Shown here piece by piece: positions 1 to 7,903 of a stretch of DNA of 20,195 bases. Location of the stretch: positions 1-20,195 of the forward strand of contig JADZDN010000023.1 of assembly GCA_020851015.1 (NCBI GenBank), written 5' to 3'. The translations under genes were made by a program, and so were the position numbers. The notes under the pieces are model-generated. The model was not told where the DNA came from and searched no databases. It was given only the letters and a program-made list of their open reading frames with translations. The stretch's first letter is position 1, and each line of letters begins with the position of its first letter. The stretch is from Alphaproteobacteria bacterium. Its GTDB lineage: Bacteria; Pseudomonadota; Alphaproteobacteria; JAEULC01.

Positions 1-671
1 CGATCGGCTTCCAGGTGGCCGAGGTGCTGCGCTATCACCGCGACCTGGGCCCTGCCGAGGCGCGCGCGCAGGCGCTCGACATCCTCGACCAGGTGAAGAT
101 CCCCTCGGCGCGCGACCGGCTGGACGACTACCCGCATCAGTTCTCGGGCGGAATGCGCCAGCGCGTGATGATCGCCATGGCATTGGCCTGCCAGCCGCGC
201 GTGCTCCTGGCCGACGAGCCGACCACGGCGCTGGACGTCACCATCCAGGCCCAGGTGCTGGTGTTGCTGGCCGAGCTGAAGCAGCGCTACGGCATGTCGA
301 TGATCTTCATCAGCCACAACCTGGGCGTGGTGGCGACGATCGCCGACCGGGTGGCGGTGATGTACGCGGGCGAGATCGTTGAGATGGCGCCGGTGGGCGA
401 GCTGTTCGACCGTCCCACCCATCCCTATACCGAGGCGCTGCTGCGTTCGATCCCCCGCGTCGACCGCACGTCCGACGCGCTGGTGGCGATACCGGGCCAG
501 GTGCCGCCGATCAGCCGGATGCCGCAGGGCTGCCGCTACGCGCCGCGCTGCGGCTTGAAGCAGCCGATCTGCGAGCGCGCCGGACCGCCGCTGGCGCCGG
601 TGCCCGGCAGCGGCGCCACCCATCGCGCGCGGTGCTGGGTGCGTGCGGGCGGCGCGGAGGCGCACGCATGA
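1..671 (+). CDS. Dipeptide/oligopeptide ABC transporter ATP-binding protein, DppD/OppD type (5' end outside window)
   Basis: One of the two ATPase subunits that drive uptake of peptides or similar solutes through an Opp/Dpp-type inner-membrane importer. The reading frame is already open at base 3 (Ile-Gly-Phe-Gln before the first possible GTG at 15), so the gene starts upstream and the Walker A part is missing. Visible are the ABC signature (FSGGMRQRV), Walker B ([12 protein letters not shown]) and the switch histidine (FISHNLG). They are followed by the C-terminal oligopeptide-transporter extension starting at HPYTEALL. That extension holds four cysteines in a GCRYAPRC...PIC...ARCW pattern; some DppD proteins bind an iron-sulfur cluster there, which is an inference here. 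The stop codon overlaps the next start as ATGA, so the pair is translationally coupled. The substrate cannot be read from the sequence. The permeases and binding protein are presumably upstream. Confidence 0.95.
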   Translation, partial: IGFQVAEVLRYHRDLGPAEARAQALDILDQVKIPSARDRLDDYPHQFSGGMRQRVMIAMALACQPRVLLADEPTTALDVTIQAQVLVLLAELKQRYGMSMIFISHNLGVVATIADRVAVMYAGEIVEMAPVGELFDRPTHPYTEALLRSIPRVDRTSDALVAIPGQVPPISRMPQGCRYAPRCGLKQPICERAGPPLAPVPGSGATHRARCWVRAGGAEAHA

Positions 672-1654
672 CGGCAACCGCGGCGGCGCCCGCCCTGCTT
701 GACGTGCGGGACTTGCGCAAGTTCTTCACGGTCCGGCGCGGCTTCCCCAACCCCAAGACCATCACCGTGCGCGCGCTCGACGGCGTCAGCTTCTCGGTGC
801 GGCCGGGCGAGGCGTTCGGGCTGGTCGGCGAATCCGGTTGCGGCAAATCGACCGCGGGCCGCGCGGTGCTGCGCCTGATCGAGCCGGACGACGGCGCGAT
901 CCGCTTTCACGGCGGCGACGTGCGCGCGCTCGACCGCGGCGCGTTGCGCGCGTTGCGCCGGAAGATGCAGATCGTGTTCCAGGATCCCTATGCCTCGCTG
1001 AACCCCAAGCGCCTGATCGGCAAAACCCTGGCGGAGCCGATGCAGGTCCACGGCCTGGCCAAGGGCGCCGCGCTGGCCGAGCGCGTGCGGGCGCTGCTGG
1101 ACGAGGTGGGGCTGCCGGCGGACGCCGCCGGGCGCTATCCGCACGAGTTCTCCGGCGGCCAGCGCCAGCGCATCGGCATCGCGCGCGCCCTGTCGGTGGA
1201 GCCGGAGCTGGTGATCGCCGACGAGCCGGTGTCCGCCCTCGACGTGTCGATCCAGGCCCAGGTGCTGCTGCTGCTGCGCGGCCTGCAGGAGAGGCGCGGC
1301 CTCAGCTACGTTTTCGTGTCGCACGACCTGGGCGTCGTGCGCTGGTTCTGCCAGGCCGTCGCGGTGATGTACCTGGGGCGCATCGTCGAGCGCGGGCCGC
1401 TGCCGGCGATGTTCGACGAACCGCTGCATCCCTACACGAAGGCGTTGCGCGGCGCGTCGCCGGTGCCCGATCCGCGCGCGCGCGTGACGATGATGCGCAT
1501 CGAGGGCGAGGTGCCGTCGGCCGCCGCGCCGCCGCCGGGCTGCCATTTCCATCCCCGTTGCCCGCATGCGATGGAGCGCTGCAGGGTCGCGTATCCGGCG
1601 TGGAAGGAGCTGGGGCAGGGGCGGGGCGTCGCCTGCCACCTGTTCGACGAATAG
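668..1654 (+). CDS. Dipeptide/oligopeptide ABC transporter ATP-binding protein, DppF/OppF type
   Basis: The second ATPase of the same importer, 328 residues and complete. Walker A is GESGCGKST (residues 54-62), the Q-loop lies in IVFQDPYASLNP (about 102-113), the signature is FSGGQRQRIG (161-170), Walker B is VIADEPVSALD (about 182-192) and the switch histidine lies in FVSHDLGVV. The C-terminal extension has the HPYTKAL and cysteine-rich GCHFHPRCPHAMERC pattern typical of this family. I chose the ATG at 668 because it overlaps the stop of the preceding gene (ATGA) and gives a standard N terminus. A longer frame back to 632 would extend into the upstream gene without reason. Downstream lies a convergent amidohydrolase gene only 13 bases away, so this is the last gene of the transporter operon. 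Confidence 0.96.
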   Translation: MTATAAAPALLDVRDLRKFFTVRRGFPNPKTITVRALDGVSFSVRPGEAFGLVGESGCGKSTAGRAVLRLIEPDDGAIRFHGGDVRALDRGALRALRRKMQIVFQDPYASLNPKRLIGKTLAEPMQVHGLAKGAALAERVRALLDEVGLPADAAGRYPHEFSGGQRQRIGIARALSVEPELVIADEPVSALDVSIQAQVLLLLRGLQERRGLSYVFVSHDLGVVRWFCQAVAVMYLGRIVERGPLPAMFDEPLHPYTKALRGASPVPDPRARVTMMRIEGEVPSAAAPPPGCHFHPRCPHAMERCRVAYPAWKELGQGRGVACHLFDE

Positions 1655-1666
1655 CGCCGGCCGGCG
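1655..1666. repeat. 12-bp perfect palindrome between convergent genes
   Basis: The sequence cgccggccggcg equals its own reverse complement and fills nearly the whole 13-base gap between the stop codons of the dppF-like gene and the convergent amidohydrolase gene. As RNA it could form only a short, loopless stem. No T-run follows on either strand, so it is not a standard intrinsic terminator. A role in ending transcription is a guess. Confidence 0.3.
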
Positions 1667-1667
1667 G

Positions 1668-2522
1668 TCAGGCGAAGCCGTAGAGTTTCGCCGGGTTATC
1701 GACCAGCATCATCCGCCGGGTCTTGTCGTCCGGCGCCCAGTCCAGCAGCAGGTCGAGCATCGCCGCGTCGCTGAAGCCGTCGCGGCCGGGATGCGGCCAG
1801 TTGCTGGCCCACAGCATCCGCTCCGGCGCGTGGCGGATCAGCGCCTTGGCCAGCGGCGTCACGTCGGCGAAGGCGGGGCCGCCGGTCTTCGACGATTCAT
1901 AGGGCGCCGAGTTTTTCACCCATACGCGCCCGGTGTCGATCAGGCCGAGCAGGCACTTGAACGCCGGGTCGCCGACCGGGACCGGGTCCACGAAGCGGCC
2001 GACATGGTCGACCACGATCGGGCAGGGCAGGCGCCGCAGCAGCGCCTCGCGCTCCGGCAGGTTGCGCCCGTTGCATTGCAGCTGAACGTGCCAGCCATGC
2101 GCGTGCACGCGCGGCGCCATCGTCTCGAGTAAGTCCCAGGGCAGCACGCCGCCCGGCATCATGTGGAAGCGGATGCCGCAAGCGCCTTCCTTGGTCAGCC
2201 GCGCCAGTTCGGCTTCGGGCGCCGTCTCGTCGACCACCACGATCGCGCGCGCGTTGTTCCGCCCCAGGCTCTTGACCGCGTCCATCGTGCAGCGGTTATC
2301 CTTCGCATAGTGCGAGGGCTGAACCACGATGCAGCGCTCGATGCCGATCCAGTCCATGGTCCGGCGGTAGTCGTCGGCGGTGGCGAGCGGCGGATCGTTC
2401 ATGCGCGTCGGCGCCCAGGGGTACTGCTCCTTGGGGCCGTAGATGTGGATATGCGTGTCGACGCTGCCACGCGGGGCTTTCAACCTCGGCGGGTTGCGCG
2501 GATCGGGCTTGATGTAGGCCAT
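1668..2522 (-). CDS. Amidohydrolase-family metal-dependent hydrolase (2-pyrone-4,6-dicarboxylate hydrolase/LigI-like)
   Basis: A 284-residue cytoplasmic TIM-barrel hydrolase of the amidohydrolase-2 (COG3618) type. The N-terminal VDTHIHIYGP motif gives the H24-x-H26 pair at the end of the first strand. Other landmarks are GIRFHMM (116-122), VDHVGR (171-176) and the last-strand motif MLWASNWPHPG (236-246). LigI of lignin degradation hydrolyses the lactone of 2-pyrone-4,6-dicarboxylate and has an aspartate where this protein has N241. Other family members act on sugar lactones or related compounds, so the substrate stays open. The start is the ATG at 2522, with the usual short leader before the HxH motif. 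The neighbouring peptide-type importer could supply a substrate, but the genes are convergent and no link is shown. Confidence 0.85.
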   Translation of the reverse strand: MAYIKPDPRNPPRLKAPRGSVDTHIHIYGPKEQYPWAPTRMNDPPLATADDYRRTMDWIGIERCIVVQPSHYAKDNRCTMDAVKSLGRNNARAIVVVDETAPEAELARLTKEGACGIRFHMMPGGVLPWDLLETMAPRVHAHGWHVQLQCNGRNLPEREALLRRLPCPIVVDHVGRFVDPVPVGDPAFKCLLGLIDTGRVWVKNSAPYESSKTGGPAFADVTPLAKALIRHAPERMLWASNWPHPGRDGFSDAAMLDLLLDWAPDDKTRRMMLVDNPAKLYGFA

Positions 2523-2597
2523 GAACGTTCCTTTATCGGTGCGGCCCCGACACTTGGGCCTGGCCCCACAGTTGTCGATCGAGGCGCCTAGGCCCCG

Positions 2598-4502
2598 CTA
2601 CAGCTCGACCTGCGTGCCGACCTCGACCACGCGGTTGCTCGGAATGCGGAAGAACTCGGTTGCCGCCAGCGCGTTGCGCGACATCCAGATGAACAGCTTG
2701 TCGCGCCAGCGCGCCATCTTGGAATGCAGGCCCGGCACCAGCTTCTCGTGGCCCAGGAAGAACGAAGTATCCATCAGGTCGAATTTCAGGTCGAGCTTCG
2801 CGCATTCGGACAGGGCGCGCGGCACGTTGGGCGATTCCTTGAAGCCGTAGCGGACCTGCAGGCGGTAGAAGCCCTTGCCCAGCTCCTCGAGCATCAGCCG
2901 CTCGCGGTCGTTGACGAAGGGCCGGTCCTCCGTCGCGACGCTCAGGAACACGGTGCGCTCGTGCAGCACCTTGTTGTGCTTCAGGTTGTGCAGCAGGGTG
3001 AAGGGAATGTTGACCAGGTCGCTGGTCAGGAACACGGCCGTGCCGGGCACGCGCATCGGGTGCTTGTCGTTGACCCGCGAGACGAACTTCTCGACCGGAA
3101 TGGAATCCTCGCGCATCTGGTTGCGCAGGATGTTGCGACCCTTGTACCAGGTGCTGAGCAGCACGAAAACCACCGCGCCGACGAGCAGCGGGAACCAGCC
3201 GCCGTCGATGACTTTCAGCAGGTTGGACGAGAAGAACACGGTGTCGACCGCGAACAGCGCGCCGCAGACGGCAAGCGCCCGCGGCAGCGACCAGCCCCAC
3301 ACGACCTGCACGACCACGAAGGCCTGGATCGTGTCGATCATCAGGCAGCCCGTCACCGCGATGCCGTAGGCCGAGGCCAGGTTGCTGGAGGACTGGAACA
3401 TCAGGATCAGCAGCACGATGCAGACCATCAGGCCCCAGTTGATCTGGGGGATGTAGATCTGGCCGATCTCGGCCTCGGAGGTATGGCGGACCTCCATGCG
3501 CGGGCACAGCCCGAGCTGGACCGCCTGGCGGCTGATCGAGAAGGCGCCGGAGATCACCGCCTGCGACGCGATGATCGTGGCCAGCGTCGCCAGCGCGACC
3601 ATCGGATAGAGCGCCCAGGTCGGCGCCATCAGGTAGAACGGGTTCTCGATCGCCGCCGGATTGGTGAGCAACAGCGCGCCCTGGCCGAAATAGTTCAGCA
3701 TGAGGGCGGGGAACACCAGCGCGAACCAGGCCACGCGGATCGGCCGGCGCCCGAAATGGCCCATGTCGGTATAGAGCGCCTCGGCGCCGGTGAACGCCAG
3801 CACCACGGCGCCCAGCACCAGGAACGCCAGCATCTTGTTGATCGCGACGAATTTCAGCGCGTAGAGCGGATTCAGCGCCAGCAGTACCGCGGGCACCTTG
3901 ACGATGTGCGCGATGCCGAGCAGCGCCAGCACGGCGAACCAGACCAGCGTGATGGGCCCGAACAGCGCGCCCACCTTGCCCGTCCCGTGGCTCTGGAACA
4001 GGAACAGCGTGATCACGATCGCGATCGTGATCGGCACGACATAGTCGTCGAACACCGGGGTGGCGACCTTCAGCCCTTCGACCGCGCTCAAGACCGAGAT
4101 TGCGGGCGTGATCATCCCGTCGCCGTAAAACAATGCCGCGCCGGCGATCCCCAGCATCAGCAGGATGCGCCGGTCGCGCGGCGACTGCACCTTGTTCAGC
4201 GCCAGCGCCATCAGGGCCAGGATTCCGCCCTGGCCCTGGTTGTCGGCGCGCATGATGAACAGCGCGTATTTCAGGCTGACGACCACGGTGACCGACCAGA
4301 AGATCATCGACAGCACGCCCAGGATGTTGTCGGGCGTGATCGGCAGCTCGTGCGAGCCGCCGCGCAGGCATTCGCGGATCGTATAGAGCGGGCTGGTGCC
4401 GATATCGCCGAAGACCACGCCGACCGCGCCGATGATCAGCGGCATGATCTGCTTGGCGGTATCCGCGTGGTGTTCGCCGCTGGCTAGCTGGGTCGTTGCC
4501 AT
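2598..4502 (-). CDS. kup: Potassium transporter, Kup (KUP/HAK/KT) family
   Basis: An inner-membrane K+ uptake protein, about 634 residues, the usual length of bacterial Kup. The N-terminal family motif GVVFGDIGTSPLYTIRE starts about 30 residues in. It is followed by GGILALMAL, the first part of a membrane half with about 12 hydrophobic segments, and GDGMITPAISVLSAVEGL. The C-terminal third is a hydrophilic cytoplasmic domain (TAVFLTSD...VPFTLLHNLKHNKVLHERTVFLSV). I prefer the ATG at 4502 (MATTQLASGEHH), which lies 18 bases inside a possible GTG start at 4520. Neither start has a clear ribosome-binding site, so the N terminus is uncertain by six residues. It runs in the same direction as the flagellar genes to its right, but a 247-base gap separates it from motE, so I treat it as its own unit. 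Confidence 0.97.
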   Translation of the reverse strand: MATTQLASGEHHADTAKQIMPLIIGAVGVVFGDIGTSPLYTIRECLRGGSHELPITPDNILGVLSMIFWSVTVVVSLKYALFIMRADNQGQGGILALMALALNKVQSPRDRRILLMLGIAGAALFYGDGMITPAISVLSAVEGLKVATPVFDDYVVPITIAIVITLFLFQSHGTGKVGALFGPITLVWFAVLALLGIAHIVKVPAVLLALNPLYALKFVAINKMLAFLVLGAVVLAFTGAEALYTDMGHFGRRPIRVAWFALVFPALMLNYFGQGALLLTNPAAIENPFYLMAPTWALYPMVALATLATIIASQAVISGAFSISRQAVQLGLCPRMEVRHTSEAEIGQIYIPQINWGLMVCIVLLILMFQSSSNLASAYGIAVTGCLMIDTIQAFVVVQVVWGWSLPRALAVCGALFAVDTVFFSSNLLKVIDGGWFPLLVGAVVFVLLSTWYKGRNILRNQMREDSIPVEKFVSRVNDKHPMRVPGTAVFLTSDLVNIPFTLLHNLKHNKVLHERTVFLSVATEDRPFVNDRERLMLEELGKGFYRLQVRYGFKESPNVPRALSECAKLDLKFDLMDTSFFLGHEKLVPGLHSKMARWRDKLFIWMSRNALAATEFFRIPSNRVVEVGTQVEL

Positions 4503-4749
4503 TGCAAAGCCGTTGGGCACGCGCCGCCGTGGCGGTCCGCCACCGGTGCGATCGATGCCCTATTGGGTAACGTTGGTGCCTGGGTCGGTGTTCGGTTCGC
4601 TCGACAGGCCGGCCAGTTGATGGCCGGATTGTGCGGCGCACTCTAGCACCGCCAGACGGACAGGCAACTGCTCTCGCAGGTAGTGGCGCCCGGTAGGTGC
4701 CATATATGGTGGCCAAAATGCCACGTCCGGTCAATCCCTTGAGGCTGGC
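4503..4749. other. Intergenic region between motE and kup; likely kup leader/promoter
   Basis: No credible gene is present. Two structures stand out. Next to the kup start, gtggcggtccgccac (4529-4543) is an almost perfect palindrome that could fold in the kup leader. Further up, ccatatatgg (4700-4709) is a perfect AT-rich palindrome lying beside a GTGGC/GCCAC inverted repeat (4709-4713 with 4720-4724). On the minus strand a TTGACC at 4731-4736 could be a -35 element, but no -10 sits at the normal 17-base spacing. I therefore do not place a promoter. Confidence 0.4.
4529..4543 (-). promoter_or_regulatory. Hairpin-forming palindrome just upstream of kup
   Basis: Seven bases on each side (gtggcgg/ccgccac) pair around a single central base. 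Because a 1-base loop is not possible, the real stem would be about six pairs with a 3-base loop. It lies 26-41 bases before the preferred kup start and only 9 bases before the alternative GTG, so it could affect translation initiation. The site is seen directly; the function is a guess. Confidence 0.25.
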
Positions 4750-5607
4750 TTAGCCCCCGGACGGCAGCGCGCCGGGTGTTTTCGTGTTCTCGCGCCGCTT
4801 GGCGAGCTCGGTGGTAACGAGCGTCGCCTTCTTGGGCTCCATGCCCGCCAGCACGGGGGCCAGCTTGACCTCCTTCATGCGCTCGGCCACGTCGATCAGC
4901 ACGCCGTCGTCGAGCTGCTCGAAGATGCGCGCAGCCTCCTTGGGCTTCATGTTCTCGTAGACCTTGACCAGGCGCCTCAACTGCTCCTCGCGCTCGCTAT
5001 CCTGCTTCTTCAGCGCGCCCTCCAGTTTTGCCTGGATCGCCTTCAACTCGTTGACCTTTTCCGTGATGCGCTGCTCCGCCGCCTTGAGCATCGCCTCGCG
5101 CTGCTCGACCGCCCGCTCGCGGTCGTCGAGCTGGCGGCGCCGGTCGCCCAGCGCCTGCAGGATGTCGATCTCGGTCTGGCTCATCGTCACCGGGTCGACC
5201 TGGGCGTCGCGCGCCCGGCCGGTGACCGAGGGCGCTGCCGAAGATGACGCTCCTTCCGCCGGGGGCGGCGAAGCCGGCGTCTTTGGCGGAGGCTGGGCCT
5301 CGCTCGCAGCTTGGCCCTTGCCCTGCGCCGCCGCGGGCGACTCGGCCGCGGCCGGCTTGGCTGCCGCAGGGGCCAGCGGCGTGGGCGCCGTCTTGCCTTG
5401 CGGCGGCGTTCCCTGCTGCGGCTGTTGCGCGCGGCTGGCGGTCACCGCGATGGCGTCGCCGGGCGGCGTGCCGGGCGTCAGCAGCGCGCCCAGCTTCACC
5501 GTTAAAAGAAGGCTGGCAGCAAAGATCGTCAGCGGAAGCAGGCGCAGGCGACGGCGGCGGGCCGGCGGCGTCGGTACGTAAAAAGGGCCTTGCTTCGTCG
5601 CGTCCAT
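4750..5607 (-). CDS. motE: MotE-family protein (flagellar stator accessory)
   Basis: A 285-residue envelope protein. It has a basic N terminus (RRRRLR), one membrane segment at about 22-42, and a long Pro/Ala/Gln-rich linker (45-135). A charged coiled coil follows (about 145-215), then a C-terminal module from YENMKPKEAARIFEQLDD to about 270 that matches the MgtE-N-like domain of MotE proteins. In Sinorhizobium meliloti, MotE is a periplasmic chaperone for MotC, which acts at the stator. The family call rests on this layout and the KEAARIFE...GMEPKKAT pattern. The start at 5607 is four bases after the stop of the preceding gene, so it is the last gene of a fliL-fliM-DUF-motE operon. No recognisable motC lies beside it. 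Confidence 0.82.
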   Translation of the reverse strand: MDATKQGPFYVPTPPARRRRLRLLPLTIFAASLLLTVKLGALLTPGTPPGDAIAVTASRAQQPQQGTPPQGKTAPTPLAPAAAKPAAAESPAAAQGKGQAASEAQPPPKTPASPPPAEGASSSAAPSVTGRARDAQVDPVTMSQTEIDILQALGDRRRQLDDRERAVEQREAMLKAAEQRITEKVNELKAIQAKLEGALKKQDSEREEQLRRLVKVYENMKPKEAARIFEQLDDGVLIDVAERMKEVKLAPVLAGMEPKKATLVTTELAKRRENTKTPGALPSGG

Positions 5608-5611
5608 GGCG

Positions 5612-6076
5612 TCAGCGCATCGCCTCCAGAGCCTTCATCAATTCGCGTTCGGCGGACGACACCGTCCGGTCCGCTGCGCTCGCGTTGGCGGCGGATGGCC
5701 GGGCGCCCGGCGCGCGCGGGGCTTCTGCCTTCGGCGGCGCCGTGCCGAGCCCGCCGCGGACCGACTTCTCCAGCCGATCCGCGAGCCCGGTCCCGCGCTC
5801 CACCAGGTACGACAAGTCGTCGCGCAGCGACTGCGCTTTCCGCTGCGCTGCGTCCAGCGCCGCCGCCTCGTCGCGGCCGGCCGCCTTCAGCGTTTCGACC
5901 GCCTGGCTCGCGCGGCTCAGCGCGTCGTTGAGCGACTCCACCTGTCGCACCATGTCGCCCGCGCTGTCCCGCCAGGCCCTGAGCCGGCGGCTGAGCAGCA
6001 CGGCATAGCCGATCGTCACCGCCAGCAGGGCGGCGACTGCCGCGTCGGCGATCAAGGATAGCTCATTCCCCGTCAT
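5612..6076 (-). CDS. Small membrane-anchored coiled-coil protein of the fliM operon (DUF6468-like)
   Basis: A 154-residue protein with one N-terminal membrane segment (about 8-27, IADAAVAALLAVTIGYAVLL). A basic RRLRAW stop-transfer follows, then a helical, probably coiled-coil region (about 35-110) with the pattern MVRQVESLNDALSRASQAVE. The tail is Ala/Pro-rich and ends in an amphipathic SAERELMKALEAMR. I recall a domain of unknown function (DUF6468) for proteins of this layout next to fliM in alphaproteobacteria, but cannot confirm the assignment. The start codon lies inside fliM (14-base overlap) and the stop is 4 bases from motE, so its expression is tied to both. An envelope role at the motor is inferred from context only. 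Confidence 0.75.
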   Translation of the reverse strand: MTGNELSLIADAAVAALLAVTIGYAVLLSRRLRAWRDSAGDMVRQVESLNDALSRASQAVETLKAAGRDEAAALDAAQRKAQSLRDDLSYLVERGTGLADRLEKSVRGGLGTAPPKAEAPRAPGARPSAANASAADRTVSSAERELMKALEAMR

Positions 6077-7202
6077 CGGTCTTCATGATCCGCTCGTCGA
6101 TGCGGATCGCCACCTGCAGCCCCTTGCGGCCCATGTTGCCGGAGAACAGCGAGACGCTGCCGCAGCGCAGGTCGATCGGCGAGTTCGGCGTGCTGTTCAG
6201 CAGCACCTGGGTCCCGACCTGCCAGGCCATGATCTCGCGCAGCGTCATGGTCATCTCGTCCAGCACCGCCTCGATCTGCACCTCGGTCGATTTCAGCTCG
6301 TTCGCCAGGTGGGTTTCCCAGATCGAGTCGCGGCCGAACTTCTCGCCCATGAACCTCTGCAGCAGCACTTCGCGCACCGGCTCGATGGTGGCGTAGGGCA
6401 GCAGGATTTCCAGCCGGCCGCCGCGGTCGTCCATGTCGATCCGCAGCCGCGCCAGGATGGCGGCGTTGCCCGGACGGGCGATGGTGGCGAAGCGCGGGTT
6501 CGTCTCGAGGCGCTCGAACTTGAAGTTCACCGGCGTCAGCGGTTCGAACGCGCTGCAAAGATCGGCCAGCACCAGGTGGATCATGCGCTCGACGAGGTTG
6601 CGCTCGATCGTCGTGTAGGGACGGCCCTCGATGCGCATCGCGGCGGTGCCGCGCCGCCCGCCCAGCAGCACGTCGACGATGGAGTAGATCAATGCGCTGT
6701 CGACGGTCAGCAGGCCGTAGTTGTCCCACTGCTCGGCCTGGTAGACCGCCATCATGGCGGGGAGGGGAATCGAGTTCAGGTAGTCGCCGAAGCGCACCGA
6801 GGTGATGCTGTCGAGCGAAACTTCGACGTTGTCGGAGGTGAAGTTGCGCAGCGACGTCGACATCATGCGCACGAGGCGGTCGAACACCACCTCGAGCATC
6901 GGCAGGCGCTCGTAGGAGACGAGCGAGGAATCGAGGATCGCGCGGATGCCCGAGCGGTCGCCGCCGGCGGCCGTTTCCTCGTTGAAGCCGAGCAGGCTGT
7001 CGATCTCGTCCTGGTTCAGGACGCGCGTCGAACCCGCCGGGGCATCGCCCTCGCCCTCGCCCGCGGGCGCGGCTTCGGCAGCGGCGCCTTCCGCGGGGGC
7101 ATCGCCGTCGGCGGCGGCCATCTTCTCCCACTCGGCCGCCATCGCGTCGGCGTCTTGGCCTTCGCCCTCGCCGCCGGCGGGATTGGCTGGTTCGTTCGCC
7201 AT
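6063..7202 (-). CDS. fliM: Flagellar motor switch protein FliM
   Basis: A 379-residue C-ring subunit that binds CheY-phosphate and sets the direction of rotation. The CheY-binding peptide LNQDEIDSLLGF lies at residues 62-73 instead of at the extreme N terminus. Before it comes a 60-residue acidic, Ala/Gly/Glu-rich tail containing MAAEWEKM (21-28). The middle domain runs from about 85 to 285 (SYERLPMLEVVFDRLVR, SIPLPAMMAVY, YTTIERNLVERM). The C-terminal FliN-like/SpoA domain runs from about 295 to 375 (TEVQIEAVLDEM...LRCGSVSLFSGNMGRKGLQVAIRI). The start ATG at 7202 is 18 bases after the fliL stop, with GGGGAAA as a plausible ribosome-binding site. Its 3' end overlaps the next gene by 14 bases. 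It is the second gene of the fliL operon. Confidence 0.97.
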   Translation of the reverse strand: MANEPANPAGGEGEGQDADAMAAEWEKMAAADGDAPAEGAAAEAAPAGEGEGDAPAGSTRVLNQDEIDSLLGFNEETAAGGDRSGIRAILDSSLVSYERLPMLEVVFDRLVRMMSTSLRNFTSDNVEVSLDSITSVRFGDYLNSIPLPAMMAVYQAEQWDNYGLLTVDSALIYSIVDVLLGGRRGTAAMRIEGRPYTTIERNLVERMIHLVLADLCSAFEPLTPVNFKFERLETNPRFATIARPGNAAILARLRIDMDDRGGRLEILLPYATIEPVREVLLQRFMGEKFGRDSIWETHLANELKSTEVQIEAVLDEMTMTLREIMAWQVGTQVLLNSTPNSPIDLRCGSVSLFSGNMGRKGLQVAIRIDERIMKTDDGE

Positions 7203-7220
7203 GGATCGGTTTCCCCGGTC

Positions 7221-7733
7221 CTATTGGACCAGCATTTCCTGGAACAGGATATCCGTCACCTTGGCGGGCGCAACCGCCGCGTTGATGCGCACCAGCAGCT
7301 CCTCGCGCAAGCGGAACAGGCCCTGGGCGCCCTGCAGATCCTCCAGCCGAAGGTTGCGCAGATAGGTCTGGAAATTGTCGATGATCCGCGGCTGCATGGT
7401 CTTGACGCGATCCTGGTCGGTCGGCTTCTCGAGCTCGAGCGTGATCTTCAGCTTGATGAAGTTGTTCCGTCGGCCGGTGGAACTCAGGTTCACCAGCAGG
7501 TCGGGAAGCTGGACATAGGTCGCCACGACGGGCGCCGCCGGCTTCTCGGCCTCCTTGTGGGCGGCCTTGCCGCCGAACATCCCCATGAAATACGCGGCCG
7601 CGCCGCCGCCGGCCAGCAGCAGCACCAGCCCACCCGCGGCGGCGATGATGAGAAGCTTGCCCTTGCCTTTCGGCTTGGCTTCGCCTTCGCCGTCCTTGGC
7701 GTCGCCGTCGGCCTCCATGGTCTTGTCGGTCAT
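7221..7733 (-). CDS. fliL: Flagellar basal-body-associated protein FliL
   Basis: A 170-residue single-pass inner-membrane protein associated with the stator. A charged cytoplasmic N terminus of about 25 residues (Lys/Glu/Gly-rich) precedes one membrane segment at about 27-50. The periplasmic FliL domain follows: VATYVQLPDLLVNLSS, NNFIKLKITLELE, RVKTMQPRIIDNFQTYLRNLRLEDLQG, and the last strand/helix KVTDILFQEMLVQ. Length and order of these elements are typical. It is the first gene of the leftward flagellar operon, followed by fliM 18 bases on. A sigma-54-like element lies 44 bases upstream. Confidence 0.95.
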   Translation of the reverse strand: MTDKTMEADGDAKDGEGEAKPKGKGKLLIIAAAGGLVLLLAGGGAAAYFMGMFGGKAAHKEAEKPAAPVVATYVQLPDLLVNLSSTGRRNNFIKLKITLELEKPTDQDRVKTMQPRIIDNFQTYLRNLRLEDLQGAQGLFRLREELLVRINAAVAPAKVTDILFQEMLVQ

Positions 7734-7776
7734 CAGGCACTACCCGATTCTGTCGCGTCGCCCCCTTTGGCGGCGC

Positions 7777-7792
7777 GGCAAGTCTAGGTCCC
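7777..7792 (-). promoter_or_regulatory. Candidate sigma-54 promoter for fliL operon
   Basis: Read on the minus strand the site is GGGACCTAGACTTGCC. Compared with the sigma-54 consensus TGGCAC-N5-TTGCA it keeps the -24 GG, the -12 GC and the TTGC block at the correct spacing, but differs at several bases of the -24 half. It lies 44 bases before the fliL start. Confidence 0.4.
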
Positions 7793-7903
7793 GGATGGTT
7801 AACAAAGCTTTGCGCCGCGGGTCGCGGGCGGCTCTCCCCGTGCCGCCCCGAGCGACCGGTGCGGGCGGTCCGTGCACGATGTCTTCGGGCGGGTACGTCC
7901 TGC

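Noticed and set aside
1655..1666. Intrinsic terminator between dppF-like and amidohydrolase genes
   Set aside because: The palindrome is short, has no loop and is not followed by a T-run on either strand. It is listed only as a palindrome.
2724..4487. 587-residue open frame on the plus strand antisense to kup
   Set aside because: Its composition (Gln, His, Asp, Arg) is typical of antisense reading of a high-GC membrane-protein gene, and there is no domain or ribosome-binding site.
2533..4734. 733-residue open frame on the minus strand covering kup
   Set aside because: It is a shadow of kup in another frame, rich in Arg, Pro and His as expected of high-GC out-of-frame translation. The kup frame has clear family motifs.
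5140..5190. MSQTEIDILQAL in MotE as a third CheY-binding peptide like those of FliM and CheZ
   Set aside because: It resembles the motif, but it lies after the membrane segment, hence most likely in the periplasm, and looks like the cap of the following coiled coil. CheY cannot reach it there.
6309..7787. 492-residue open frame antisense to fliM and fliL
   Set aside because: It is fully antisense to two confidently identified flagellar genes and has shadow-like composition.
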